NCBI RefSeq assembly: GCF_000421605.1
Contig: NZ_ATXI01000006.1
Coordinates: forward strand, 1-64,000
Direction: 5' to 3'
Source: Thermodesulfobacterium thermophilum DSM 1276
Lineage (GTDB): Bacteria; Desulfobacterota; Thermodesulfobacteria; Thermodesulfobacteriales; Thermodesulfobacteriaceae
Length of the DNA stretch: 64,000 nucleotides
In this document: positions 9,789 through 18,797 of the stretch, one piece after another
Layout: every line of letters starts with the position of its first letter
Numbering within the stretch: position 1 is the first letter of the stretch
Notes under the pieces: generated by a model
Told to the model about the DNA's origin: nothing
Databases searched by the model: none
The model's input: the letters and a program-made list of their open reading frames with translations, nothing else
Made by a program: the position numbers and the translations under genes

Positions 9789-10898
9789 ATGTTAAAAAGA
9801 CTGATAGGAATAACCAAAAAGGAATTTACCGAGCTTATAAAAGACAAACTATACCTTACCTTTGTGTTTGTAGTCCCTGTGATAGTGATGTTTTTATTAG
9901 GATATGGGTTAAACCTGGATGTAAAAGGACTCCCTGTGGCCTTTCTTGATTATGATCGCAGTAAACTAAGCAGAGACTACATAGATAGTTTTGTGAACTC
10001 TGAGTACTTCAAGCTTTATACCCTGGCAGACAACTATCAAGAAGCTGAAGACCTGTTGAACTCTGCTAAGGTAAGAGCGGTAGTGATCATACCACCTGAT
10101 TTCTCACAAAAACTTTATAAAAAAGAAAAAAACGAGGTACAGGTGCTTATCGACGGCACCTATCCAAGTAGAGCAGAGGTAGTAAAAGGTTATATGAGTA
10201 CCATAAACACACTTTTTAACCAAAAACTCCTTGAAGACCGAAACTCCTTAAAATTTCCCATAGAGTTAGAAATAAGAGCCTGGTATAACCCTGCCCTTGA
10301 GAGCAAAAACTTTATCATGCCAGGGATGTTGGTAACCACCCTTTGTTTTTATCCGGTGCTCCTCAGTTGCTTGGTAGTAGTAAGAGAGAAAGAATTCGGA
10401 AGTATTTTTAACTATTACACCTCTCCTGCTAAAAGATGGGAAATCATATTTGGTAAAGCTATCCCCTATGTTTCCGTCTGTTTTCTTACCTACTTGATAC
10501 TTTTTGCCATTACGGTTTTTATCTTCCAAACCAAATTTATCGGAAATTTTATCGTCCTTTCCTTAGCAAGTATCCTCTATCTTTTTTGCACCGTTGGTCT
10601 TGGACTTTTTATCTCTACCATTACCAAAACCCAAATTACCGCTATGCTTCTTGCCTTTATCACCACCGTAATTCCTACCTATCTTTATTCAGGATTTCTT
10701 TATCCTGTGAGTAGTATGGAGTTTAGCGGAAAACTTGTTAGCAGGGTGATTCCTGCAACCTATTTTTTAGACATCGTAAGAGGAATCTATCTAAAGGGAC
10801 TGCCTTTTCATTATTTTATATCCAACATCCTGAGCCTTTTTTTGTATGCTTCTGTGGTCTATCTGGCTACCATCTTAAACTTTAAGAAAAAACTTTAG
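9789..10898 (+). CDS. ABC-2 type efflux permease (YbhS/YhhJ type)
   Basis: 369 residues. One N-terminal membrane segment (about 22-43) is followed by a large extracytoplasmic domain (about 44-170) and a C-terminal block of five membrane helices, the ABC-2 permease layout. The phrase REKEFGSIFNYYTSP is the cytoplasmic motif typical of the family. It starts five bases after the ATPase and pairs with the next permease, presumably as a heterodimer. Confidence 0.9.
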   Translation: MLKRLIGITKKEFTELIKDKLYLTFVFVVPVIVMFLLGYGLNLDVKGLPVAFLDYDRSKLSRDYIDSFVNSEYFKLYTLADNYQEAEDLLNSAKVRAVVIIPPDFSQKLYKKEKNEVQVLIDGTYPSRAEVVKGYMSTINTLFNQKLLEDRNSLKFPIELEIRAWYNPALESKNFIMPGMLVTTLCFYPVLLSCLVVVREKEFGSIFNYYTSPAKRWEIIFGKAIPYVSVCFLTYLILFAITVFIFQTKFIGNFIVLSLASILYLFCTVGLGLFISTITKTQITAMLLAFITTVIPTYLYSGFLYPVSSMEFSGKLVSRVIPATYFLDIVRGIYLKGLPFHYFISNILSLFLYASVVYLATILNFKKKL

Positions 10899-10908
10899 GA
10901 TAACCTTT

Positions 10909-12024
10909 ATGAGGCTTATAACGTTAATCAAAAAAGAATTTCTTCAGCTTTTCAGAGACAGGATTTTGTTAATCGTTTTAGTCTATGCCTTTACTGGGGT
11001 GGTTTATACAGGGGGTAAAGGGATAACGCTTGAGGTAAGAAACTTTGCAACCATCGTATTAGACCAAAGCAAAAGTCCTGAAAGTAGAGAATTCTTATCT
11101 AAGATAAGACCTCCCCATTTCAGGATAGTAGCGTATGTTAACTCTGACAAAGAGGTAGTAGAATGGCTGGATAAAGGTAAAGCCTCTATGGCTATAGTCA
11201 TACCTCCTGAGTTTGAGACTGATGTCAAGCAAAAAAAGGGAAAAATCCAGGTTATCATTGATGGCACCATGTCGATGACCTCTACCATGGCTATTTCTTA
11301 TGTATCAACCATAGCTCATGAATATTCTTTAGAGATCTTAGACTTTTCGGTTTATCAGAAAACCTTAAGGATACCTCAGGTAGAAGCAAAACTTCGCAGC
11401 TTTTTTAACCCTAACCATCTTAGTACCTGGTTTATGAGTCTCCTTGAACTTTTTAACATGACAACGATGGTTTCCCTTCTTATCAGTGCCTCAGCTTTGA
11501 TAAGAGAAAAAGAATATGGTACCATCGAACAACTTTTGATAACCCCTGTAAAAACCTGGGAGGTTTTTTTAGCCAAGATTATTCCTACGGTAGCTGTAAT
11601 CGGTGTTTTATCCTTGCTTAGTTTATTTATCATGGTAAAAGGCGTTTTTAAGGTCCCGATAAAAGGAAACATCGTTTTATTTTTTTCGGTCACCTGTCTT
11701 TATGTGTTTGCCATGTCTTCCCTTGGTATAGCCATTGCAACGCTGGTTAATAACCTCTCTCAAGCGATGATGGTAATTGTCGTGATTCTAGTTCCGATGC
11801 TGATGATTTCAGGAGCCTGGACTCCACCAGAGGCCATGCACCCTGCCATAAAAACTTTAAGTCTCCTTTCTCCGATGAGGTATTATTTAGAGTTTGGATA
11901 CGGGGTTTTGCTTAAAGGGGTGGTGATAGAGTATCTCTGGAAAGACATCTTAGGGATCTCAGCCGTAGGAGGGGTAATCTTTCTTTTATCAGGCTTAAGA
12001 TTTAGGAAAAGTTTTGCTAAATAA
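10909..12024 (+). CDS. ABC-2 type efflux permease (YbhR type)
   Basis: 371 residues with the same topology as its upstream neighbour: an N-terminal helix, a large extracytoplasmic domain and five C-terminal helices. It carries REKEYGTIEQLLITPV, a close match to the YbhR-type permease motif, and the LSPMRYYLEFGYGVLLKG segment near the C-terminus. It is the last gene of the adaptor-ATPase-permease-permease operon; the next gene, uspA, has its own promoter. Confidence 0.9.
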   Translation: MRLITLIKKEFLQLFRDRILLIVLVYAFTGVVYTGGKGITLEVRNFATIVLDQSKSPESREFLSKIRPPHFRIVAYVNSDKEVVEWLDKGKASMAIVIPPEFETDVKQKKGKIQVIIDGTMSMTSTMAISYVSTIAHEYSLEILDFSVYQKTLRIPQVEAKLRSFFNPNHLSTWFMSLLELFNMTTMVSLLISASALIREKEYGTIEQLLITPVKTWEVFLAKIIPTVAVIGVLSLLSLFIMVKGVFKVPIKGNIVLFFSVTCLYVFAMSSLGIAIATLVNNLSQAMMVIVVILVPMLMISGAWTPPEAMHPAIKTLSLLSPMRYYLEFGYGVLLKGVVIEYLWKDILGISAVGGVIFLLSGLRFRKSFAK

Positions 12025-12035
12025 AGTTTTTAAAT

Positions 12036-12064
12036 TTGATTAAAATAGTTTTTCGTGCTAAAAT
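12036..12064 (+). promoter_or_regulatory. Promoter of uspA
   Basis: TTGATT, 17 bases, TAAAAT, followed by a leader of about 26 bases and a strong AGAGGAGG ribosome site before the ATG at 12097. Confidence 0.5.
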
Positions 12065-12096
12065 AATAAAAATCCTATCCTAAAGAGGAGGTAATT

Positions 12097-12504
12097 ATGA
12101 AAATAGTGGTAGCTTACGACGGTTCAGCCGACGCTAAAGAAGGATTAAGGATGGCTCTTACTTTTCTAAAAGAGACCTTAGATGAAATTATTCTTTTAAA
12201 CGTGGTAAGAAAAAGAGAAGAAATGTCTAAGGAAGAAGAGGCTAAAGCCGTAGAAAAGGCTAAAGCCTTGTTAGAAGAGGTAGCTAAAGAGGTAAAAAAC
12301 GGCTATAAAGTGAGACAGGAAGTATTGGTTGATTTTTCCGTAGCTGAGGCTATCTTAAACTTTGTAGAACAAGAAGAACCTGACCTTTTGATAATGGGAG
12401 CAAGAGGGGTAAGACCTGACATCATCAGATATACCCTTGGTTCTACCGCTGCTAAGGTGGTTAACTTTGCTCCCTGTTCTATCTATATCGCTAAAAAAAA
12501 GTAA
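12097..12504 (+). CDS. Universal stress protein, UspA family
   Basis: 135-residue single Usp domain. It starts MKIVVAYDGSADAKEGLR and ends with the ATP-binding signature MGARGVRPDIIRYTLGS(T)A (the G-2X-G-9X-G-S/T pattern), so it is probably an ATP-binding UspA-like stress protein. It has its own promoter and a strong ribosome site, and is separated by only nine bases from the hemX-like gene, with which it may be co-transcribed. Confidence 0.93.
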   Translation: MKIVVAYDGSADAKEGLRMALTFLKETLDEIILLNVVRKREEMSKEEEAKAVEKAKALLEEVAKEVKNGYKVRQEVLVDFSVAEAILNFVEQEEPDLLIMGARGVRPDIIRYTLGSTAAKVVNFAPCSIYIAKKK

Positions 12505-12513
12505 TGCCGTTTA

Positions 12514-13341
12514 ATGGGTGACCTACTTTTTGACCTGTATTTTTTGGTTTACTTTATTTCCTGGATAGGTTTTTATTTTTATTTTAAAACCCTTAAGAAA
12601 GAGGCGTTAAAATACGCCCAAATCGTCTTGGGGTTAGGGTTTTTTTTACACACCGTATTTTGGGGGATAAAGGCTTACGAGATAGCGGTTTTAAAGATCT
12701 TAACCTTCAAAGAAGTTTTAAACTTCTTAGCCTGGGGCCTTGTTTTAGTTTATTTTGGCTTTTCTTTTTTAAGCCAGGTAAAACTTTACACCGTAGGTTT
12801 TTTTATCCTCCCCTGGGTGATAGGATGTCTTCTTTTAAGCCTTTTTTTCTCTTCTGGCAAGGTTTCTCCCTTTTCCCCTTATTTTTATAACCTTTGGTTT
12901 CCTATACATGGATTCTCAGGACTAATCTCTCATGCCTTTTTACTTTTTGGTCTTACCACTTCGATCATGTATATTTTGCAAGAACGAGAGATCAAAAAAA
13001 AATCTTTAGGTCTTTTTTACAAAAAACTTCCTCCTTTAGAGTATTTAGACCGGGCGAGTGAAATCTCCCTTTATCTTGGGTTTCTTTTTCTTTCTATCTC
13101 GATAATCACCGGGGCTGTATGGAGCAACTTTGTTTTTGGGGACTACTGGAGATGGTCTTCAAAGGAGGTTTTTTCTCTGGTGTTGTGGTTGCTTTATGCG
13201 GTGCTTATCCATCAAAGGGTAGTCATAGGCTGGAGAGGAAAAAGGTCTGCTAAGATGTTTATTTTAGGGTTCGGGATTTGGTTTTTAAGCTTCTTTGTGA
13301 TAAATTTGTTTACCAAGGGGTTTCACACCTATGGGTCTTGA
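12514..13341 (+). CDS. HemX/CcsA-like integral membrane protein
   Basis: 275 residues with about eight membrane helices and the cytochrome c assembly (CcsA/CcmC/HemX) fold. The WWD-like segment reads FGDYWRWSSKEVFS, in which the usual WDPKE is replaced by WSSKE, fitting the HemX subfamily rather than a haem ligase. Its stop lies within a few bases of the hemA start, the classical hemX-hemA linkage. The role is inferred: modulation of glutamyl-tRNA reductase level, or haem handling for cytochrome c. A true CcsB-like protein with intact WWD is at 61686. Confidence 0.8.
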   Translation: MGDLLFDLYFLVYFISWIGFYFYFKTLKKEALKYAQIVLGLGFFLHTVFWGIKAYEIAVLKILTFKEVLNFLAWGLVLVYFGFSFLSQVKLYTVGFFILPWVIGCLLLSLFFSSGKVSPFSPYFYNLWFPIHGFSGLISHAFLLFGLTTSIMYILQEREIKKKSLGLFYKKLPPLEYLDRASEISLYLGFLFLSISIITGAVWSNFVFGDYWRWSSKEVFSLVLWLLYAVLIHQRVVIGWRGKRSAKMFILGFGIWFLSFFVINLFTKGFHTYGS

Positions 13342-13348
13342 CCTTAAG

Positions 13349-14749
13349 ATGACCATCCTTCTGGTAGGACTAAACCATAAAACCGCACCGGTAGAAATAA
13401 GGGAAAAACTTTCTTTTAAAGATAGCTCAGTCTTTCCCCTTGAAAAGCTAAAAAACGAGGGATTAAGCTTTAAAGAAGCCTATTTTCTTTCTACCTGTAA
13501 CAGGGTTGAATTTTGTTTTGTGTTAGAAAACACACAAAAAGATCTGTTTTTATCTGAACTATTTTCTTTTTTTGAAAAAGAGGTAGGAGTCAAACAAGAG
13601 GAGATTAAAAAACACTTTTATCAGTTAGAAAACGACGAGGCAGTAAAGCATCTTTTTGAGGTAGCCTGTGGGCTTGATTCCCTTGTATTAGGAGAACCTC
13701 AAATTTTAGGACAGGTAAAAGAGGCGTATCAAAAAGCACTTTTCCATAAAACCTCAGGAATTGTGCTCAATCGTCTTTTGCACAGATGTTTTTTTGTTGC
13801 CAAAAGGGTTAGGACTGAAACTGGCATAGGAGGAGGAGCTGTCTCTATAAGCTATGCTGCCTGTGAGCTTGCTAAAAAAATCCTTGGGAGTCTCAAACAA
13901 AAGGTGGTTTTACTGGTAGGTGCAGGAGAGATGGCAGAACTTGCCTGTATGCATTTTATCTCAGCCGGGATAAAAAAGGTATTGATCGCCAACCGAACCA
14001 TTTCTAAGGCTGTTGAGCTTGCTGACCGGTTTAAAGGAGAAGCTTATAGTTTGGAAGAACTGCCTTATGTACTTACCAAGGCAGACGTGGTTATTTCCTC
14101 TACAGGTGCCCCCTCTTTTGTAATTACCAAAAGGATGGTTGCTTCTATCTTAAAACCAAGAAAATTTCGACCCCTTTTTATCATAGATATAGCTGTTCCA
14201 AGAGATGTGGAACCTGAGGTTAATCAGTTGGAAAACGTCTATGTTTACAACATAGACGACCTAAAAGAGGTAGTAGAGGAAAACTTTCAAGAACGTAAAA
14301 AAGAAGCCTTAAGGGCAAAAGTTATCATCGAAGAAGAGGTTTTCAAGTTTAAAAAATGGCTCAAGCAAATGGAGTTGCATCCTACTATCAAAACCCTCAG
14401 TGAAAAGATGGAACAACTAAGACAAAACGAACTAGCAAAAACCCTAAAAAAACTTAAAAACCTCTCTGAGGAAGAAAAACAACATTTAGAAGTTTTAACC
14501 CAGTCTCTGGTCCAAAAAATCATTTACTACCCTATCAAGTATATCAAAAAAGACCATCACGAAAAAGGAAGCAAGGCTATAGGCATAATAAGACAGATGT
14601 TTGAACTCGACAACTTAGAGAATGAAATTGAAACTCAGTTTAAGCAACCAGAAAACTTAGAAATTTTAGACCAAACCAAAGAAGAATTATCCAAAAAGGA
14701 AGAAAAACAACAGATAGACCCTTCTCGTAAAAAAGTATTGTTTCAATAA
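13349..14749 (+). CDS. hemA: Glutamyl-tRNA reductase
   Basis: Reduces Glu-tRNA(Glu) to glutamate-1-semialdehyde, the first step of C5-pathway tetrapyrrole synthesis. 466 residues from the ATG at 13349, giving MTILLVGLNHKTAPVEIREK, the conserved family start; an in-frame ATG six codons earlier (13331) overlaps the upstream gene. Visible are the catalytic cysteine in LSTCNRVEF, the GEPQILGQVKEAY motif, the NADPH-binding VGAGEMAELA and the C-terminal dimerisation helices. The C-terminus extends some 40 charged residues beyond the usual end. It converges with ssb, with only six bases between the stop codons. Confidence 0.96.
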   Translation: MTILLVGLNHKTAPVEIREKLSFKDSSVFPLEKLKNEGLSFKEAYFLSTCNRVEFCFVLENTQKDLFLSELFSFFEKEVGVKQEEIKKHFYQLENDEAVKHLFEVACGLDSLVLGEPQILGQVKEAYQKALFHKTSGIVLNRLLHRCFFVAKRVRTETGIGGGAVSISYAACELAKKILGSLKQKVVLLVGAGEMAELACMHFISAGIKKVLIANRTISKAVELADRFKGEAYSLEELPYVLTKADVVISSTGAPSFVITKRMVASILKPRKFRPLFIIDIAVPRDVEPEVNQLENVYVYNIDDLKEVVEENFQERKKEALRAKVIIEEEVFKFKKWLKQMELHPTIKTLSEKMEQLRQNELAKTLKKLKNLSEEEKQHLEVLTQSLVQKIIYYPIKYIKKDHHEKGSKAIGIIRQMFELDNLENEIETQFKQPENLEILDQTKEELSKKEEKQQIDPSRKKVLFQ

Positions 14750-14755
14750 ATAAGA

Positions 14756-15211
14756 CTAAAAGGGAATATCCTCTTCGTCGATCAAAGGTTCTTCTAAAGC
14801 ATCGAGTTCTAAATCGGTAGCTTTTTTAGAGACTTTGGGAGAGGTTTCAACAGGATAGGATTTAGTAGCATCATCAGGGCTTTGGGACTTTTTATCTAAA
14901 ATCTGCATGTTTTGAGCCACAATTTCTGTAACATATCTTTGCATACCCTGTTTATCTTCAAACTTGCGGGTTCTAAGTTTACCTTCTATGTAGACCTGAG
15001 ACCCTTTGCTTAGATATTCTCCGCAGATCTCTGCCAGCCGACCAAAAGCAACCACTCTGTGCCATTCAGTAAGGACCTCTTTTTCTCCGTTCCTTACGAT
15101 TACCTCGTTGGTAGCCAACCTAAAGCTGACCACAGGTTTACCATCAACCGTATACCTAATCTCAGGGTCAGCCCCTAACCTTCCTATTAAAATAACCTTA
15201 TTTATACTCAT
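14756..15211 (-). CDS. ssb: Single-stranded DNA-binding protein
   Basis: 151 residues: an OB-fold (about 1-108, starting MSINKVILIGRLGADPEIR), a disordered linker, and the acidic partner-binding tail EEPLIDEEDIPF. It forms tetramers on single-stranded DNA and recruits repair and replication proteins through that tail. No ribosome site is evident; the predicted -10 box ends six bases before the ATG, so the message may be leaderless. A LexA-type box is not visible. Confidence 0.96.
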   Translation of the reverse strand: MSINKVILIGRLGADPEIRYTVDGKPVVSFRLATNEVIVRNGEKEVLTEWHRVVAFGRLAEICGEYLSKGSQVYIEGKLRTRKFEDKQGMQRYVTEIVAQNMQILDKKSQSPDDATKSYPVETSPKVSKKATDLELDALEEPLIDEEDIPF

Positions 15212-15217
15212 AATTAA

Positions 15218-15245
15218 ATATTAACCCCCTTTTCTCATTTTGCAA
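15218..15245 (-). promoter_or_regulatory. Promoter of ssb, likely giving a leaderless transcript
   Basis: On the minus strand: TTGCAA, 16 bases, TAATAT, then six bases to the ATG. A G-run lies in the spacer, too far from the ATG to be a Shine-Dalgarno. Confidence 0.5.
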
Positions 15246-15297
15246 CCTTATATATAATTTTTAATTATGAAAAATCAACAAAGCCAAGGAGCAAACC

Positions 15298-16056
15298 ATG
15301 ACAAAAGGTCCGTTTTATAAAATTCATCCTATCGTGGTTGGGACCAAGGTTTTCGATAAAGGAATGATGACCTATCAACATGATTATGGAAGGGAATATG
15401 TTATCCCGATCTATTGTTGGTTGATCGAAGGTTCAGACAAAGTTATCCTTATAGATACAGGTCTTCTTGAGGTAATACAATCTGATTTTAGAGAACAGGC
15501 TATCGGTGGAAAGATCTATAAATTTGAAGAAGGGCTTGCTAAATGGGGACTTTCTCCTAAAGATATAGACATGGTCATTCATACCCATCTTCATAACGAT
15601 CATTGTGAAAACGATTTCAAATGTGTCAATGCAACCTTTTATGCCCATGAGTTAGAGTTTCAATCTGCCTACAATCCTCATCCTTTAGACTTTAGATACA
15701 TGGCTGAGTTTATAGAAGAGATAGACCAGGCAGGCCAGATGGTCCATATAAAAGAAGAGGTGTTTGAGGTAGCCCCTGGAATTACCATGGTGCACACCCC
15801 TGCTCATACCAAAGGTGGTATGAGTGTTATCATCAACACAGAAAAAGGGCTTGTAGGAATAACCGGATTTTGTGTGATTCAGGAAAATTTTGAACCTCCA
15901 AGTAAAATAAAAGCCATGGGAATGGAGGTTATCCCTCCTGGCACCAACATAGACCCTTATTTAGCCTATGATCAGATGGTAAAATTTAAAAATACGGTAG
16001 ATATTTTAATCCCGCTACATGAACCAAGGTTTTCCTCTTTAGAAACCATTCCTTAA
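15298..16056 (+). CDS. Metallo-beta-lactamase fold hydrolase, N-acyl-homoserine-lactonase-like
   Basis: 252 residues. The zinc-binding motif HTHLHNDHCEND (HxHxxDH type, about residues 97-108) and the later HTPAHTKGG histidine, with a final histidine in LIPLHEPRF, define a di-metal MBL hydrolase. The length and the preceding VILIDTGLLEV resemble AHL-lactonase family proteins, but substrate specificity cannot be read from sequence and thiolester or other lactone substrates are equally possible. An AAGGAG ribosome site precedes the ATG. The gene stands alone between ssb and the P-ATPase. Confidence 0.85.
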   Translation: MTKGPFYKIHPIVVGTKVFDKGMMTYQHDYGREYVIPIYCWLIEGSDKVILIDTGLLEVIQSDFREQAIGGKIYKFEEGLAKWGLSPKDIDMVIHTHLHNDHCENDFKCVNATFYAHELEFQSAYNPHPLDFRYMAEFIEEIDQAGQMVHIKEEVFEVAPGITMVHTPAHTKGGMSVIINTEKGLVGITGFCVIQENFEPPSKIKAMGMEVIPPGTNIDPYLAYDQMVKFKNTVDILIPLHEPRFSSLETIP

Positions 16057-16090
16057 AGGCTAAAGTAAAAATTTTAAATGTTTAAGCCTT
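16055..16090. terminator. Weak bidirectional inverted repeat between convergent genes
   Basis: AAGGCT at 16056-16061 pairs with AGCCTT at 16085-16090 and can extend by three A-T pairs past one bulge. It spans the gap between two convergent stop codons, as expected for a shared terminator, but the stem is short and AT-rich. Confidence 0.3.
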
Positions 16091-18676
16091 AAATTTGGTA
16101 CTGATCCCTTTATATCGCCTTTTTATAAGCTTTTCTATTTCTACAGCTATAAACACTATAGATGAGGCTCCAAAGGTAATGATTAACTCTCTTAAGGATA
16201 GGGGTTGGGTGTGGAAAAGTTTATTAAAAAGGGGACAGTAGATTATACCCAGTTGTAAAAAAACGCTAAAAACTATGGTATAAAAAAGCGGCTTATTAGA
16301 AAACAACCCTATCTTAAAAAGAGACTCCTTTTCAGACCTTATCGCAAGAGCATGTCCCAACTGGCTTAAGCACAAGACAGAAAACACCATGGTTTGCCAG
16401 TGTAAGTTGTATTTTATGGCTAACCCCTGAATAAAAAGACAAACTACTCCCATCAACCATCCCACCCAGACTATATGAATTCCAAGTCCATGGGCAAAAA
16501 GACTTTCTTTAGGATGTCTGGGAGGTCTTTGCATTACGTCTTTTTCCTCTCTTTCTCCTGATAAAGCAATCCCTGGAAGGCCATCTGTAATCAAATTTAT
16601 CCAAAGTATATGAACCGGTAAAAGAGGTAAAGGAAGCCCTAAAAAGGGAGCTAATCCTACCGTCCAGATTTCTCCGGAGTTGCTGGTCATGGTGTATTTT
16701 ACAAACTTTCTTATGTTATCATAGATTCTTCTTCCCTCTTTTACCGCTTGGGTAATGGTAGCAAAGTTATCATCAAGAAGTATCAAATCACTTGCCTCTT
16801 TAGCTACTTCTGTGCCACTTCCCATGGCAACCCCTATGTCTGCCTTTTTCAAAGCAGGAGCATCGTTTACTCCATCACCTGTCATGGCCACAAACTGCCC
16901 TTTGTCCTGCAATGCCTTTACAATCTTTAACTTTTGTTCAGGAGAAGTCCTTGCATAAACCTTTATCTTCTCTACCCTTTTTTCAAAATCTTCTAAAGAC
17001 ATCTCCTCTAATTCTTTCCCTGTAATCAGCGCACTATCTAAAGGATCATCTTTTTCAACGATGGTAAGTTCTTCAGCGATAGCCCAGGCAGTTACAGGAT
17101 GGTCTCCTGTGATCATCACCACCTTTATTCCTGCAGACTTACAGAGAGCTATAGCCTCCTTTACCTCTTTTCTCGGTGGGTCGATCATTCCACAAAACCC
17201 AAGAAAAATAAGCTTGCTTTCCAGAGTTTCGGTTTCAAAAAGCTCAGGGATTTCCTTATATGAAAAGGCTAACACTCTCATACCTTTTTTAGCAAACTCT
17301 AAAGCCTTGCCAGAGATCTCTTTTTTTATTTCTTCTGTAAGAGGAACTACCTTGTCCTCAAACAGAATAAAAGCTGACTTTTCAAGGATAGTTTCTAAAC
17401 TGCCTTTGGTGAAAACAAGATACCCGTTTTCTTTTTTATGAACCGTGGTCATAGCCTTTCTTTTTGGGTCAAAGGGAATTTCAAACACCCGAGGCAACTT
17501 TTTCTGAAGTTGGGCTTTTTCAAAATGATTCTCTTTCGCATATTCATAAAGGGCAATTTCTGTAGGGTCTCCGGTAGGCTTACCTTCCTCTGTAAGCCTG
17601 ATATCGTTATTTAAAGCCATACATAAAAAAAGATAGTTGGTCTGTTTTTCAAACGAAAAAACCTCTCTTACTGTCATTTTATTTTGGGTTAAAGTGCCGG
17701 TTTTATCTGTACAGATAAAGGTTACCGAACCTAAGGTTTCTACTGCAGGCAAATTTCTTACAAGAGCATTTAGAGCAACCATTTTTTTGGCACCAAGGGC
17801 AAGGGTGATGGTAACTACCGCTGGCAAGGCCTCAGGAACAGCAGCCACAGCTAAAGCAACCGAGGTAAGAATCATCCTTAAGGGTTCTTCACCTCTTAAA
17901 ACCCCAAGAATAAAAATAAGCAAACAAATAAAAAGGATGGCTACACCAAGTTTTTTTCCAAAATCAGCAAGCCTTTTCTGAAGCGGGGTCTTAGGGTCTT
18001 CCTGTTGAACCATCTTTGCAATTTTTCCAAGCTCAGTATTCATTCCCGTGGCAACCACCACTCCCTTTCCCCTTCCGCTGGTGACAAAAGTCCCTTTAAA
18101 AACCATGTTTTTCTGTTCAGATACAGGCAATTTTTCTCCTATAATTGGGTCAACCTGTTTTGAAACAGGGACAGATTCACCGGTAAGTAAAGATTCGTCA
18201 ACCCTAAGTTGATAGACCTCTAAAAGCCTTAAGTCTGCTGGGATAACCTCTCCTGCCTCGATTAAAACTATATCCCCTGGGACAAGTTCCTCGGCAGGGA
18301 TTTTTTTAATCTTTCCGTCTCTTATCACCACGGCATAAAGAGAAAGCATCTTTGAAAGGGCTTCCATTGCCTTTTCTGCTCTATAGGTCTGGATAAAGCC
18401 GATAAGACCGTTTATTAAAAGAATAACAATTATGGTAACCGTATCTATCAGCTCTCCTAAAAAACCAGAAATAAAGGCAGCTACCACAAGGATAAAAACA
18501 AGAAAATCTTTAAACTGACTCAAAAATAAATTTAAAGGAGATCTTTTCTTTTTCTTTTCCAAAACGTTTTTTCCATAAATCGCAAGCCTTTGGGTAGCTT
18601 CCCTTTCTGAAAGACCTGTTGGACCAGTGTTTAAAACTTCTAAAATCTCTTCTGCGGTTTTTTGATAAAACTCCAT
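16082..18676 (-). CDS. Calcium-type P-type ATPase (P2A, cation-transporting)
   Basis: 864 residues with the full P-type plan: N-terminal cation-ATPase segment, TGES dephosphorylation loop, phosphorylated Asp in CTDKTGTLTQNKMT (about residue 321), MITGDHP, and the hinge GDGVNDAPALKKADIGVAMG. Transmembrane helix 4 carries PEALP and helix 6 NLITDGLPGIAL, the pattern of SERCA/PMCA-like pumps, so Ca2+ export is the likely role, though Mn2+ or Na+ is possible. Ten membrane helices are expected. No ribosome site precedes the ATG; the -10 box lies seven bases upstream. Confidence 0.92.
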   Translation of the reverse strand: MEFYQKTAEEILEVLNTGPTGLSEREATQRLAIYGKNVLEKKKKRSPLNLFLSQFKDFLVFILVVAAFISGFLGELIDTVTIIVILLINGLIGFIQTYRAEKAMEALSKMLSLYAVVIRDGKIKKIPAEELVPGDIVLIEAGEVIPADLRLLEVYQLRVDESLLTGESVPVSKQVDPIIGEKLPVSEQKNMVFKGTFVTSGRGKGVVVATGMNTELGKIAKMVQQEDPKTPLQKRLADFGKKLGVAILFICLLIFILGVLRGEEPLRMILTSVALAVAAVPEALPAVVTITLALGAKKMVALNALVRNLPAVETLGSVTFICTDKTGTLTQNKMTVREVFSFEKQTNYLFLCMALNNDIRLTEEGKPTGDPTEIALYEYAKENHFEKAQLQKKLPRVFEIPFDPKRKAMTTVHKKENGYLVFTKGSLETILEKSAFILFEDKVVPLTEEIKKEISGKALEFAKKGMRVLAFSYKEIPELFETETLESKLIFLGFCGMIDPPRKEVKEAIALCKSAGIKVVMITGDHPVTAWAIAEELTIVEKDDPLDSALITGKELEEMSLEDFEKRVEKIKVYARTSPEQKLKIVKALQDKGQFVAMTGDGVNDAPALKKADIGVAMGSGTEVAKEASDLILLDDNFATITQAVKEGRRIYDNIRKFVKYTMTSNSGEIWTVGLAPFLGLPLPLLPVHILWINLITDGLPGIALSGEREEKDVMQRPPRHPKESLFAHGLGIHIVWVGWLMGVVCLFIQGLAIKYNLHWQTMVFSVLCLSQLGHALAIRSEKESLFKIGLFSNKPLFYTIVFSVFLQLGIIYCPLFNKLFHTQPLSLRELIITFGASSIVFIAVEIEKLIKRRYKGISTKFKA

Positions 18677-18683
18677 GAGAAAG

Positions 18684-18712
18684 ATTGTAAAATTAAAGTT
18701 TAAAAATTTGAA
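18684..18712 (-). promoter_or_regulatory. Promoter of the P-type ATPase, likely giving a leaderless transcript
   Basis: On the minus strand: TTCAAA, 17 bases, TACAAT, then seven bases to the ATG at 18676. No purine-rich ribosome site lies between. Confidence 0.45.
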
Positions 18713-18797
18713 GATTTTGAAGCTAAATTTTATACCTTTTTTAAAAAAAATTTTTATGGTATGATAAAAAAAAGCAAATAACTGGGGAGGGTATTTT

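Noticed and set aside
18677-18797. LexA operator upstream of recA
   Set aside because: No GAAC-N4-GTTC or CTG-N10-CAG palindrome occurs; only an AT-rich region with a loose ATACC/GGTAT symmetry.
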